From Tetrahymena elliotti 4EA (taxonomy: Eukaryota > Ciliophora > Oligohymenophorea > Hymenostomatida > Tetrahymenidae), in NCBI GenBank assembly GCA_000231825.2, contig JH720354.1, forward strand, positions 38,965 through 102,964: a stretch of 64,000 nucleotides of DNA, written 5' to 3'. A program made the translations under genes and the position numbers. Position 1 is the first letter of the stretch. The number at the start of each line of letters is the position of its first letter. This document shows, one piece after another, positions 1 through 12,971 of the stretch. The notes below the pieces were generated by a model, which saw only the letters and a program-made list of their open reading frames with translations, was not told the DNA's origin and searched no databases.

Positions 1-407
1 GTTAAAATAATGACATAGTTATCTACATTTCCATTACTAATCATGTCTGTTCCAAAAAATAATATTGCTTCAGAAATAATTAAAGGCAATACTCTACCAA
101 ATAATTTAGTAGCGATTACTCCTCCATAGCCAAAAGGAATGTAAGTTTAGAAATAAATAAAGATAGACCCCAGCTAAAAAACATCCATAACCCAGAATAA
201 AAATCCTGTAGCTTGTTCACTCTTGATAGTTAAAATCAGCGAAATTATTTTATCTAAAGCAAACAAAGTCCAAAAAATTATAAAGTAGATTTTCTCACCT
301 GCCAAAAAGTATTAGATGGTCAAGAATATATTTAAGATATTGCTACAATAAAAAATAAGAGAAAGATAAAACAATCTTCTTTTTTCTTGTTAATAAGAGG
401 GATTCAT
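1..407 (-). CDS. Multi-pass membrane protein, unknown (partial, cut by window edge)
   Basis: The minus strand is open from an ATG at 405-407 to the window edge with no TGA, reading TAA and TAG as Gln. About 135 residues are visible, starting MNPSYQQEKRRLFYLSLIFY. They hold at least four hydrophobic stretches (about residues 13-35, 40-58, 66-85 and 95-115) separated by short polar loops with Lys and Glu, so a polytopic membrane protein is likely. The C-terminus lies outside the window. No family motif was recognised. No intron is needed; a GT at the GCA-GGT-GAG junction could be a splice donor, but the frame continues open and hydrophobic across it. The gene points away from the receptor array on the plus strand. 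The open frame and composition make it probably real; the function is unknown. Confidence 0.6.
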
Positions 408-1639
408 TTTTGTCAATAAATGGTTTTTTATTTTTAATTATTTGTTTCTTTCTCCTATCGAATTAGAATAAAGTATTTAATTGAAATTTTCCTAATAATT
501 TATTACAATAAATATTTCAAAAATTGAAGGAGACAAATAAATTTAGAAATAGACATCTATTATAATTAATGTTAATACTTTAATTAAAATCAACATTTTT
601 TTAATCCTTCCTTATTTTAAAAATGTCAAGGTCAAAAATACAAAGGTGATTAGCATAAATATACAACAAATATTAATACCTAATAATGAAAGAAATTTTT
701 ATTCAATATTATATAAATAAAATTAGAAAAATTATCTTGTAATCAAATGAATTATTTTTAAAGAGAAAGGTTTCAAAAGTAAATCAACTTTGTTTCAAAG
801 CAAAAAATTAGTTTTCTAAAAATTAATATCATTTGTTTCTTTGGCATATGATAAAATATTTTTATTTGTTCTTTTTAACTTCATAAAGCTTTCTCTCATT
901 AAAAATTACTTTTTTTTAGGAGGTAGGAGTTTTAGCTGTATTTTTTTACTTAAAAAAAATCAGAGAAAGTTTTAACTGTGATATCTCTTTGCTAACATGG
1001 AGAAAGTATATTAAAAACTTATAAATGTGTTTACATTTTGATTATTTTGACATAATTTATTTATTGTTTTAGTAATTTGTATAAGTTGTGCTTAATTTAT
1101 TACTAACATGATAAATATCCTATTGTTTAAAATTTTAAGAAAGTTTGTAAACCAAAATGTGATTAAGGCTATTATCTAAAAATCGTAGACTATACTTCTA
1201 TTTTTTTCTAATTACCAGTTTGCGCAGAATTTTATTCTTTATTTCAAGAATAATTTATTCTTCAATCATGAATCTCAAAGAATATTTTTATTTAACCATT
1301 TTATCAAAGAAGTTAGTAGAATTTAGCTTTTTATTTTTGAAGCTAAATTTATGAAATTAAAGTTTGAAGATAATTGAATTTTTATTTTTTAATATTAAAA
1401 AAATAGATCCATTTCCCTTTTCATATTTAACAGCAAATTATATAAAATCATATTTAAAAAATAAATATTTTAAGAAAATTAAAATTATATTTAGACAAAT
1501 GGGTTTAATAAGTAATATGTTTCACTTAATTGATTATAGAGATATTTTTAGTTATGAAATTACAATAAAAATCTTAAATTTGTTAGACTGAATTGTTATT
1601 TATTCAATTTTAAATGATAAGTCTAAATAAAGTGAATCT
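408..1639. other. AT-rich intergenic, no supportable gene
   Basis: This stretch is dominated by A/T runs. A TTG-initiated open frame at 1364-1591 (75 residues, no Gln read-through codons) is the only coding-like segment. It has no ATG start and matches nothing I recognise, and in DNA this AT-rich, where only TGA stops, such a length is expected by chance. Confidence 0.6.
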
Positions 1640-1970
1640 CTTTTTTTATTTACACGCTTTACCTGATGTAACCTTTTATGGAAGAACTATTCTTTAATGG
1701 GTAACTCTTTACTCCTCTTTGAAATTAAGATTTTCCTTTGCTAATTTAAACTTTAATAATGGTTTATCTATTTTCTCAATGGTTCTTATTGGTAAATCTC
1801 TATTGTAATTTATTATCACCTCCTTTATTAAATTCGTTCACTTCATAGGAATTTTAATAATAATGATAGCAATCATAGATTACTTTGTAATTAAAATACA
1901 GAAAAAAATAACAAATTATTAACTTTAAAGTTGATTAAAGCTAAGAATTTATGTATTGGAAAACTAATTA
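1640..1970 (+). pseudogene. Decayed C-terminal fragment of the polycystin-like receptor family
   Basis: By eye this stretch aligns with the 3' end of the intact receptor gene at 12972-19738 (its region about 19221-19735). Shared blocks include the segment before the first C-terminal helix (1655-1700 against 19230-19285), the helix around 1758-1800 (against 19365-19410) and the terminal block AAAGCTAAGAATTT.TGTATTGGA (1936-1960 against 19706-19730). About 180 nt of the middle is missing. The matching frame is broken by TGA and indels, for example the TGA at about 1663. No upstream Cys-rich exons of this copy were found. It therefore looks like the remains of a third member of the tandem array, separated from the intact copies by an unrelated gene at 3117-4670. 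The nucleotide resemblance is seen directly; the origin by duplication and decay is inferred. Confidence 0.6.
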
Positions 1971-3039
1971 AAAAAATAGATAAAACTTTATTCTAAAAAT
2001 TACTTCATTTTTATGTTTTTTATTGTCAACTTTACCATTTATTCATACATTTGAAAAATTTAAATTAAATTAATTTGATCATTAATGTTTGATGACTAAA
2101 TTATTTTTATTAAATCGAAACAAGAATTTTTTTAATAACATTGCAAAATAATGAATCTTTATGGATATTACAAAAAAGTGTTGACTTTTCTTAAACAATC
2201 CTCCTTAAATTTAAAACAATTATTTTTCAATCTACTACTTTATGAACAATTCTTTTTTTAGCATCAAATTCTGATCATAAAAATTCAATATCTGCCAGTA
2301 AAAATGCATCATTCAAGAAATCAAGTTTGGCTGAATAAAAACTGAAAAAGGCGAAGTAGAAAAACTGATTAAAATGTAAATCATGGAAAAGCAAACTGTT
2401 TATGTTTTAAAGATGCTTTAATCTGGTTTTCAATTAAAAATAAGAGAGAGCTTAATTTATTAGTTCATACCTCTTTTACATAGATTTAATCTGAAATATT
2501 TTATCAAGTTATAATTTATTTATTTTGCAGTCTCTTAAATTATAATATCATAATTTATGTATTTTTTCCATAGAGTTTGCATCAACTACTTCTCTTTAAT
2601 TACACTCAAAAATCAACCCTTGTATTTAGTGACAGTTTATAGTTTTATTAGCCAGACATTAATTAATATTCATCTACTTTAACTATGTGCTCTGAGAAAG
2701 TTATTCTATATCATTAATTAACAAAGTTTCTGAATAAGAATAGGAAAACATATTAAATAAAAAATTTTTAGTTCTTGAAAAAGAGTTATTTCAGTATTTG
2801 GAAATGAATAAATTATTAATTATTATTCAAAGATTTTAATTAATCGAAATTTCATTACAACTTGAATGCAGTTTATATTATATAAATTTTAATTAATTGT
2901 CTAATCTTTTCATGTTAAATTTCTATCATTTTGTGATATAGAATAAATAATGAACATCTACTTTAAATTCAGAATTAATTAGCTTATGAGATCAGACTTC
3001 TTTTTGTTTATAAAATAGATAAATTTAATTAGAAATATC
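1971..3039. other. AT-rich intergenic
   Basis: No coding frame with convincing composition was found on either strand. Part of it may be further decayed remnant of the receptor fragment just upstream, but no alignment could be supported. Confidence 0.5.
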
Positions 3040-3116
3040 ATGCGATATCAAGAAGAGTCTTTTGAAAATATTTATAATTATAAAGATCTAATAAATTTAG
3101 AATTTAGATATTTAAA

Positions 3117-4670
3117 ATGAAGAAAACTCCTACTCCTTCTGATATAAAAAAATCTTAATTAAAGGAAACTAAAAAGAAAATATTTTAAGAATATACTAAA
3201 TTTTCTAAGACAAATAAATAATAACATATCTAAAACAACTAAGCTGAATTGAAAAAGCAATCTAACTAAAAGGTTATTCTTCAGTAAATTTCTATATAAA
3301 ATATTAAAAAATAATTATTGGTAGCAAAAAAAATAGATGAAAAAAGTAAATTGGAGATTTAGATAATCAAATCCAACTTCAGAAACTTTCTTATTAATAT
3401 TGAAAAACCCCTAAAAGTACAAAAAAACGCTTAAAAACTATCTGTAAAAGCAAACAATACATATTTAACATCATTTTCAAATTAATTACAGAAAGAAAAT
3501 TAAAAATTTGATGTTATGCCTTGCATGGTGATTTAGGGCAAAAAAAAAGAGATATTATCATAGGCGACAACACAAAGACAGAATAAAAATGATATTTAAT
3601 TAAAAGGAAATGAAAAACAAAAGAAAGAATAAGAAGAAGAAAAACTTATTGTGAGTGGAGATAATTGTAATGTGGATAATCAGCTGCATAAAATGAATGA
3701 AAGAAACTCTTGTCAAAATTTTGAAAGTAATAGAAGTGATAAGAGGAAGGAAGGTATTCTGGAAGTGAAGATTTAAATTAAAAACTTACATGAGTAAAAT
3801 GTTAAGATGAATCAATTTAATAATCAGATTAAAGATTCTAACAAATAAATTAGTTTAAAACTAGATACAACCTTTGAGAATTATCAATCTCTATTAAATT
3901 TTTGTACTAAATTTATTAAATTTGGGAATGATTTAGTTCATTTAAAATGGTATGTTAGGGGCTATTTTAGTGAAAGTAAACAATCTAACTTGATTTCTGA
4001 TTTGGTCAGTCGTTTTACAATGTTGAATAAATTTATTTTTGAGGTAAATGTACCTTATTTCTCAAATTCTACAGCAGAAAGTTTTTCAAGTGGATTAAAA
4101 TAACTTAAAAATTTAAAAATATTCCATTTCAATATCAGAAAAGATTATTAAAGTCATTGCTCCAATGGTTTGCGTGATAAAGCTCATCAACCTATTATTA
4201 ATGCTATACAATAACTTCCAAATCTATAAATAATGTCAAGTAATATTGAACTTATTCAATCATGTTCTCCACCACCTTGTAAAATGTCAAATTTTGTCTA
4301 TAATTACAATCTAAATAATGGAGAAAAAATTATGAAAAAGAACCAAGAATAAAATCTAAAAAGTCAAAATACGCTTATTACTATGCTTACCCTAAAAAAT
4401 CAAAAAACATCAAATCACTATGAATACAAATAAAAAGAATGTATTTAAGATACTTTGAAGCTATTTAGTTTACCATATCTTACTAGTTGCTATTTCGCAA
4501 GATAAAATAAACCCCATCAAGTAGAAGTTTCTTAAATTATTACAGTTCTAAGGAAATTAATTTAGTAAAAAATGAGAAATCTTTTATAAATCCTCAGTTT
4601 CAAGAAGTAAGTTTCTGAATTTATTCCTTTGAATCCAGCTATGCTCATGACTGATCTGTGGTTTGATTGA
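3117..4670 (+). CDS. Lys/Gln-rich protein with leucine-rich-repeat-like segment
   Basis: A single uninterrupted exon of 518 codons (517 residues) runs from ATG 3117 to TGA 4668-4670 and contains many TAA/TAG Gln codons. The first 240 residues are very rich in Lys, Gln and Asn and look disordered. From about residue 255 the protein becomes folded in character, with leucine-rich-like phrases such as LKQLKNLKIFHFNI and IQQLPNLQIMSSNIELI. These recall the irregular LRR proteins that are abundant in ciliates, but no full repeat register can be assigned. No signal peptide or membrane helix is seen. A 26-residue upstream ORF (ATG at 3040) ends in TGA 3118-3120 and overlaps this start as ATGA, so the start is either re-initiation dependent or the upstream ATG is unused. 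The gene lies between the receptor fragment and the first intact receptor. Gene reality is well supported by length; the function is unknown. Confidence 0.8.
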
Positions 4671-5552
4671 ACTATCAAAAAAAAAGCTTAGCGTCAAATC
4701 TTAAATTAAATATTAAACAAATTTCTATTTTTGATAGCAATTAATTGAAAAAAATATGATTAATAATTATTTTTAATCAGTTATTACCTTCTTTTTTAAA
4801 TGTTTATTTGATTAAAAAATTTAAATTTCTACTAACCTATATTTCTTTAAATTCTTTTTAAAAATTACATCCATCATTTAATTGAAAAAAATATGGATTT
4901 ATTTATAAAGTATGTAAAATCTACCATTTTAGAAAAATCCTGAGCTCTTCCCTTCAGTTATCATATAAAGCCTCAGTTAAAACTCTTCAATTTTATTTCA
5001 ACATTTTCAGTGAAATGGGTAGTTGATAAATTTTAAGGCATAAAATTGATTGAGTTAAGATTTTTAATGTGAAATAACTTTGTAAATAAAAACCTGTTTT
5101 AATAAAAATAGTGATTTGTCATTTTTTTAAATCAAACATTTGAATAAAATACTTATGATTTTGTTACTTGAATAACTAAAATTAATAAATTTGATAACAT
5201 GGTTACAACTTTTCAATAAAAGATGAAAATTATAAAAAATTATAGAGCCTTAACGTATTAATAAATATATGGGAATCAAAATGGAAACACATATTTTTTA
5301 ATTAAAAATGAAAACAGAAAATTTAAATCATTGAGGGGGAAAAATTTGTTTAGAACGCAAGAAGTAAGAGTGAAGCACGGCTTTTCGATTTGAATATGAT
5401 TTATGTCAAGTTTATTACATAAAATTTATATATTATTTAGTTTCATCTCAAAAGAAAATAATAAGATATATAAATAAATAGGTAAAAAATATAATAGAGA
5501 GCCAAGATTTGCTGCTTATCCATTCGAAATTTACAAGCTAAATTCACTTAAT
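4671..5552. other. AT-rich intergenic, presumed promoter region of the receptor gene
   Basis: No ORF of note was seen. A short patch at about 5335-5395 is visibly less AT-rich than its surroundings, but it forms no tRNA or other RNA that I recognise. Confidence 0.5.
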
Positions 5553-8500
5553 ATGCAGCTAATTTTTCCTTTAATTGTTTTGAGCTTCTATTAAATTTGT
5601 ATTGCTTAATACTAGACATGTGATTAGATTAGCAGGTGTAATAATTGTGATTTAAATACATCTTTGTGCTTGGATTGTGATAATGGTTTTTATTTTTCAA
5701 AGGAATTGTTAAAGTGTATACCTTAAAGCATTTGCTAATAAGGATAATATAAATAATTAGACACCTCTTAATGTTTAGACTGTCATCCTACTTGTAAAGC
5801 CTGCACAGCAAATCAAATATATGATTGTACTGAATGTATTGATGGGTACACATTCATTTAAGATAATTTTTCATTTAGAAAAGTTTGCGTAAATTGCTCT
5901 ATACCTAATTGTGATGTGTAAATAAATTTCTTTTAATTTTAATTCAGTTCTGAGTATTTCACAAAACGATTTAGTTGCAAGAAACAAGGTGAGTTATTAT
6001 ATTCTCCTTTCAAATTAATATAAAAAAATCCTAATTGCAAACTAAAATTTAAAATAAATACCATTTTGAAACTAAATATGTCAATTTGCTAATTTGCTGA
6101 ATTGAGATAATTTTTATTCACAATTTATGATTAATAGATGTTCATAATTCAAGTATTGCATGGTTTGTTCAAATGGATACTATTTAGACAAATAAAAAAA
6201 CGAGTGTAAGAAATGTGATGTAGACAATTGTATGTAATGCCAAACTTCTTCCTCTATTTGCACAAAATGTTTTGCTGGTTATTCGCTATAAACAATATAA
6301 AATAATCAGATTAACAAAGATTAACAGTTCAATCAACTCTGCTAACCAAAAGGATAATGCTAGATAGGGTATTATTTACAAAAACTTGGAAGGTGTTATA
6401 GATGTGATTAATCATGTAAACATACAATTAATATTATTGGTTACATTAAGTACTAATAAAAAATTGCAATTAATTAAATTATTATTTTTATCTAAAATTA
6501 CCTTTATTCAAGTTAATAGATTAGTACTTTCGATTATATTAAAACTATTTATTATTTCATTCATTCATTCACTAACTAACTAGGCATGCATTGTTATGAC
6601 TATGGAAAAGATAAATGTTATTCATGCAGCGTAGGGTATTTTATGAATAATCAATATTGCACAAAATGTGAACCTAATTGTAAGACTTGTAAATATAGAA
6701 GTAACTACTGTACCTCATGCTAATAAGGATATTTTTTAAATGGTTCAAGGTGTGAGATTAAATGTAGGTAAGGTGAATATAATCTAAACGGATTGTGTTT
6801 ACCATGTGCTCCCAATTGCTTAATATGTACTGATTATGTAATAACTATATACTTAGTTTTTTATTAGCTTTTTTTATATTTATTTGATTCATTATTAAGA
6901 TAATAACATTCGTTAATAAATAAAAGAAAACATGTACAAAGTGCGTAGATAAATCAAATTATAAAATATCAAAGGGGCTATGTGTTAAAATTTGTCCTTC
7001 AAGATAATATAATCAGCTAAATTCTATTGATATGCTTTTGTGGCAGAATTTTTAATTTGATGATATTATTTCACCTATCAATTGCTAAATGTGTGATTTA
7101 AATTGTAGTGAATGTATCTAAACTGACAGAAGGTGCACAGAGTGTAATGAAAACTATTTGCTATCTAATTAAATATGCACTAAAACATGCAAATTCAACT
7201 AATACAAAGACGTAGATCCTATTACAAACTAACTTAGATGTATGGATTGGTAATAATTTTATTTAATAAAAATGTATTTTTGAACATATTTATTTAATTA
7301 AAACAAATATTAAAAATCTATTTTAGTTAGCTTCCTTGCTCTGGATGTTCTGATAGAAACACTTGCACATCATGTATTGAGGGGTACTAATTAAGTAATG
7401 GAAACTGCTACAATTAAAATATATAAGGAGGATTTTGTGAGTAAGGTAGTTTGGCATTTTCTAATCCACCTTTATGGTATCTCCATTTTATTATTTCCTT
7501 TTCTCAAAATAAACGCACATTAAAATAAAAAAGTTTTGATAGCTGCCCTCAAGGTTTAATCTAATTTGGGACCAAATGTTATTGTGATTAATCATGCAAA
7601 GAGTGTATATTTGATACAAATACTCTGCAAACTATTTGCTTGAACTGCATCTAAAATAATAAATATTCATATTAAGGAGCTTGTTTAGATAAGTATGGAA
7701 AAATTTTTGTTTTATTAATTTAGCCATAAATCTTTCATATAACTAAAACATTAGGTGTCCGGAAAAGACATAACCTGTAATTGAAACATATAATGACATA
7801 AACTAATAATATGAATATTCTTCTTGCGTTATGGAATGCTTGGATAACTAGTTTATAACAATCTAACCAAATATGTCTAGATCATGCACAAAAGAATGTC
7901 CTGCTAACTTTGAATTATACAAATCCAAATTTTGCATAAATAAAAAACTTTGTCCAAACAAAACTTACTTTGACTAAAAAATTTTTGACGATCTTATCAA
8001 TACCAAGTAATAAATTTTAAAATAATTTTGTTTTTGAAAATGACCTTCTTTCAAAAAAATAAATATTAAACTTAACTTAACATTCTGCCACATCTAATAA
8101 ATTATTAAATTTAAGATTTGTGTTTGATCTTCAATAACTTTATTCATTTTTTATTATAGCTAACCTTTGTAAAGCTTAACATATTGCAAGAATTGCTTTT
8201 CTGACTGTGAAAGATGCTCTGCACCTTTAAGTAAAAAGTTATTTCTAAATCTTCAAATTTATTTGCAATTAAATCGTTTATTTCATTTATTGGAATAAAG
8301 CTTTTTATTTTATTAAAAGATTATATAACTAAAATTTTTTTTATTGAAAAAATAATTATTTTTCTAATGAAATAAAAAGGTACTGATTGTTTGATTTGCT
8401 AAGAAAAATTATATTTATAGGAAAAGTTTTTGGATAATTTAAAGATTGGTAATTAATGTTAATAAGATTGTGATTTTGGATATGAATAAGTAAAAATTAT

Positions 8501-11500
8501 AGAAAATGGTTAAACAATAAACCAATGCAAAGTTTGCACAAAAAATTGTGATTCTTGTATTAATACTCTGTAAAAAGTTTAGCCTAGGTTTGTGGATGAG
8601 TATATTTTTAATTCTAGTAATATTAACCCCAATAAGTATTTCTGTGTAGAGGCATGCCCTAAGTATACATTTCATAATACTGAAACTAGAGAATGCAAGC
8701 TAGAAACAATTCTTTCATTTATTTTTGATGAAAATAATAACCACATTTAGTAAAAATATTTTACTACTGATTTAATAAAGTTTAATTTAGAAATATAATC
8801 TCCTTATGATTTACCTGAAGACACTATTGTAAGTTGTACAATATTAGAAATTAACTAATATTTACAGATGTAATAAAACTAATTTTCAAAAATGTTCTCT
8901 TCAGTTATAAATGCTAATATCCTAAAAGAAGGGAGAGTTTATACTTTGAAATGCATAGTTTACATGTTTAAATAAAAATTTGAAAATACTACTAAAATAG
9001 AGACTTTAAAACTTATTGCTGGAGAGTTCTCTTCAAATTCTACTAGGGGTATAGCAATACTAGATAGTTTCTCCTTTTCAATTAATAGTTATTAATTCGA
9101 GAATATAAGTAAAGAGCACTATCACTTTGATTATGCTGTATATGTAGAAAAACCTGTCTATAATTCTTAATTCATGAATTTTACTCTATTTTAAACTAAT
9201 TAAGCTTTTTATAATTAGCATCCACACCTATTAACTAATTTTAAATACACATTAAATTATACTTTTCCATACATCAAAAACTCTAAAATAGTCAGAATAA
9301 TCCTTGTTGCTACCTTTTAAAAAATAAAAGATTATTAGACTATTGAACTCAAAATAGATCCTTTTTACATAAATGTTACAGATGTTCAAACACTAATATA
9401 AAAAACTATTTTAGAGAATAATCTATAAATTGGAGATCCATTTAACAGTGAAATTTTAGGATAATTTCATAATGAACTTTTAACTTTAAATATTATTCCA
9501 TAGCTTTATCCTGAATTACTATCCTATAAAAAGGAAACAAATTTATTGCTATAATTGCTATCTTATTAAACTAATTGCTAAAGTAATGTAGATTGCTCTA
9601 ATTAAGGAAATTGTCTTAAATAAATTTATTCTTCCTACTAAAAATGTTAATGTAACCTAGGCTTCTTAGGGGAATATTGTTAGTGGAATGCTGAAAATTA
9701 TATCGAAATACAAAAGATTTATTTACAGTCCCTACCTTAACTAAAATATGAGATAGTTTAATTGCATATTTCATAATAATCTAATCAGTTTAAAATAAAT
9801 AAGTAAAAATTTAACTTTCCTTTTCTTTCCTTTTTAAAATAAACTTTTAAAATTAGATACAATAACGTTATTGAATAAATTTTCTAGCTATGTTAAATGC
9901 AAGACATTATTAATTTTTAAATGTCTGAAATGCTTGCAGAAATCGTCTTAAGCCAATTTTTTGTTCATGATAAAGTTATCCTATTAAACTTAGAAAAGGT
10001 TGCTTTTATTGTTGATGTTTTGCTGGACTTAACTATTAAATTTTCTGAGCTGGCCCAAATAGATTAGACTGATAAATTCTAAAAACTAATTCATGGAATT
10101 CTAAATATTTTCAATAAAATCATTTCCAATTAAGGCTAAAAAATTTAGCATAAATTTAATAACTTATCTGTGTTAATTTAAGACCTTACTGTAATGAAAA
10201 ATATCACTTTAAACAGTTTTTAGATAGTTGGTTATGATGTTTCGGTTTCTCTTCCTATTCGTTAGTAGCTTAATCAAGAAAACAATTTATAATTTATGAT
10301 TTTTAAGCATACAATAGGTTTTATTAAATAAAAAGTTGATTTGGATTCAGATAAGTTTAGTATATTTGCAAGTGATATTATAGTTCTGATGCTAAAAGAT
10401 AAAAATGAAAAGAATAAAAGTATCTATTTTGTAAACGAAGATGACTTTGTCCTTCTTGATATTCCTATTAGTGTAAAATAGAATAAATTAAATGAAATTT
10501 AAAAAGTAAAAATTAAAAAATAGGTAAAATTAGAAGATACTACAAGAGATAAACAAAAAAATTTTACTTACAAGTGTGTTCAGCTCATTTAAAATTCTAC
10601 TTGGTCTTCTTAAAATATACAAATGGATATTTTTGATGATTTTATAAGATGTAAAGTTAGAAATCTCACTTCGTATGCCATACAAATTGTTAAATCTGAA
10701 AAATAAAATCTTTAAAATGAAAGTTAAAATATTGAACAGCCTTCAGAAACAGAAATTAGTGATTCTCAATTGAATCCATATGTAAACAAATATATTAATT
10801 TTCATTATTTTTAATTATTAGTTTTTTATAAATGAATTAGGTATTTTTTAGTATAAATGCTTCAGCTTTAGTATTTGTTTAATTTGCCTTTATTTATTAC
10901 AATACATTAAAAAAAAAAAATTTGACAAAAACGCCTCTCTAATAAGAAGAGAACTAAGAAAATAATAATCAGCTCTAACAAGAAATAAAAAGTGAAGAAA
11001 AAAATGATACTGAAAAGGTTATTCTGCAGAAATAATTAGTTTAAGGTACAAGTGAAACCGAATAATTTCAGTAGAATGCAATATTTAGAACTCTTGAATT
11101 TTAAGAATGTAAAAAAGAAAATAAAGCAGATGAATGTTTTTAAGTTGGCTAAGAAGTAGAAAATTTCAATAAATAATAATAATTATCTTAATTAAATTAA
11201 GAGGAAGATATAAATAAAGAAAAATAACCAATATATTACACTATCGAAAAAGATAGTGTGCATTATCAAAGTTTTCCAATTCAAAAAAAAATCTTCCACA
11301 AATTGAAGAGAGAAAAATAAATCAGGTTTAATTTTAAATAAAATTTCTATGATAACAAAAAATCAAATTTTAATAGTGATTAAAATCAAATAAAAATAAC
11401 TAGGGAGTTATCCACTGAATAATAAGCTTTATAAAATCAAACAGAGTAAGAGAAATAATAAGATTAAACTCACTCATTATATTAATTAAATAATAAAAAT

Positions 11501-12205
11501 AGCGTTAAAATCTGCATTTGTTATGAAAGTTCTTTAAATGCCCTGCCTTTAAAAAATTAAACAAATGGAGAAGAATTTTAAAAATTCTCAAATAATGAAT
11601 AAAAAATCTTAGATGAAATAAAAAATTAATAACCAGCATAAGAAACAATAGAAAATAAAAAAAATCTTATTGATTATCATCCTATATTTTCTTTTACAAG
11701 AAATTTAACTCACCGAGATATTAGCTCGAGAATTATTCTATTTTTTTAAAATCTGATATTTTATGAGTTAGTATCAAGTATTTTTATCTGGAAATAAAAC
11801 AACCTTTATCAATATGAAGAGATAAATGCTCTTTTTATTATTTGTTTCTTCCTGATATCTTCCTCTGCTAAAACTCTTGCTTCATTATTTATTCACATTG
11901 TTGTCTATTTGAAAGTATACATTTCTTAGAAAATGAAGTTTAAGATTTAATAACCATCGTTAAATATTACATTTCGTTTGATAAATAGTTTTCTATAAAT
12001 TTTGTTCATATCGATTTTGGGTATTATAGTATAATGTATTCAAAATCCAGATTAACTGAGAAATTTCTGGATTCTGACTGCATTTAATATTATCTTAGAT
12101 TTATTTGTTCTGGATTTCTTTTTAATAATATTACTCCTAAAATTTCATTTCAAAAGAGGAGAAAATTGGCTTAGATTAAAAAATAATGATCTAAAATTGA
12201 TTTGA
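5553..12205 (+). CDS. Polycystin-1-like Cys-rich receptor, copy 1 (GPS triad altered)
   Basis: Eleven exons in consistent phase encode 1854 residues: 5553-5917, 6138-6415, 6584-6837, 6927-7249, 7327-7476, 7534-7692, 7755-8006, 8160-8230, 8380-9802, 9857-10781, 10841-12205. The protein starts with a signal peptide (MQLIFPLIVLSFYQICIAQY). About 600 residues of CxxC-spaced, furin/GFR-like cysteine repeats follow, then a β-rich region. An EGF-like module (CQSNVDCSNQGNC, then CQCNLGFLGEYC) lies near 9590-9685. A GPS-like motif at about residues 1357-1367 has the triad Asn-Leu-Thr instead of His-Leu-Thr. A transmembrane segment opens the last exon, followed by about 240 Gln/Asn/Glu-rich residues and a hydrophobic C-terminal domain beginning YHPIFSFTRNLTHRDISSR. 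The order resembles polycystin-1-type proteins, but no channel pore was identified. Exons 5, 6 and 8 have the same lengths (150, 159, 71 nt) as in the downstream paralogue. The donor after exon 9 could also be at about 9787. Confidence 0.85.
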
Positions 12206-12971
12206 GTTTGCTCTTGCTACAATAATCAAATAATAATAAAAAGTCATTTTTAAAAAACTTAAAATAATATACGATACGATCGATATAAACTGAAATAACC
12301 ATTTTAACAAAGTACATTACTAAACATCTATTTTTAATTTTAAAAATGATCTATAAATCTATTTAAATTGTAAAAAACTAAATTATTAAATTTCTAAAAA
12401 AATAAATATTCATTTTATATCTAATTATTTTGTAAAATATCTTTTAGCTCAAGATGTTAATTTTTTTAATATGAAGTTTGCAGCATAAATTTATTGTTAA
12501 TATTATTACTTACTAATTCTGGTTAATCTAAATTTAAATTTCAGATAGTTTTTTTGGATATTTTGATGCAGAAGTTGTTTACTATAATTCTAAATAATTT
12601 ATTAACTAGCTGTATTTATTCCGTTCAAACAATCTAACTTATCCTTCCAAAAGAAGTTTTTGTTTTTTTTTTTCGTGTTTACTATTTAATTATTTGTCTT
12701 TTGCTTTTCAAGTAGAACTGTTTTTAGCCTTTATTGTTAGTTTTTTTATGTATTATTAAAACTCTTTGTCACTTGAATTTATTTTTTCTGAGTTTTTACT
12801 TAGATTTATTTTTGTGATTAATTATCAGCCTGATATTCCGGGACTTTGTATAATGTTAATTTATATTAAAAAACATTAACAATAATAATAGTTAGAAATC
12901 TGAAGTAAATACAAACAATAATTTATTAATAGCCCATTCCCATTTAGAATTTAGTTAATAAGCAATCTGGT
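12206..12971. other. AT-rich intergenic between the two receptor paralogues
   Basis: No coding sequence was recognised. The only moderately GC-containing patch is about 12825-12855. The stretch presumably holds the 3' UTR of copy 1 and the promoter of copy 2. Confidence 0.5.

Noticed and set aside
1364..1591. 75-residue open frame ending in TGA
   Set aside because: It has no ATG start and no recognisable motif. With TGA as the only stop, frames of 60-80 codons are common by chance in this DNA.
5335..5395. GC-containing patch that might be a small RNA gene
   Set aside because: No cloverleaf, 5S-like or snoRNA box pattern could be built from it by eye.
10900..10930. Apparent stop after the A-run in receptor copy 1
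   Set aside because: The run is 12 A. Counted correctly, with the acceptor at 10840, the frame is open to TGA 12203-12205.
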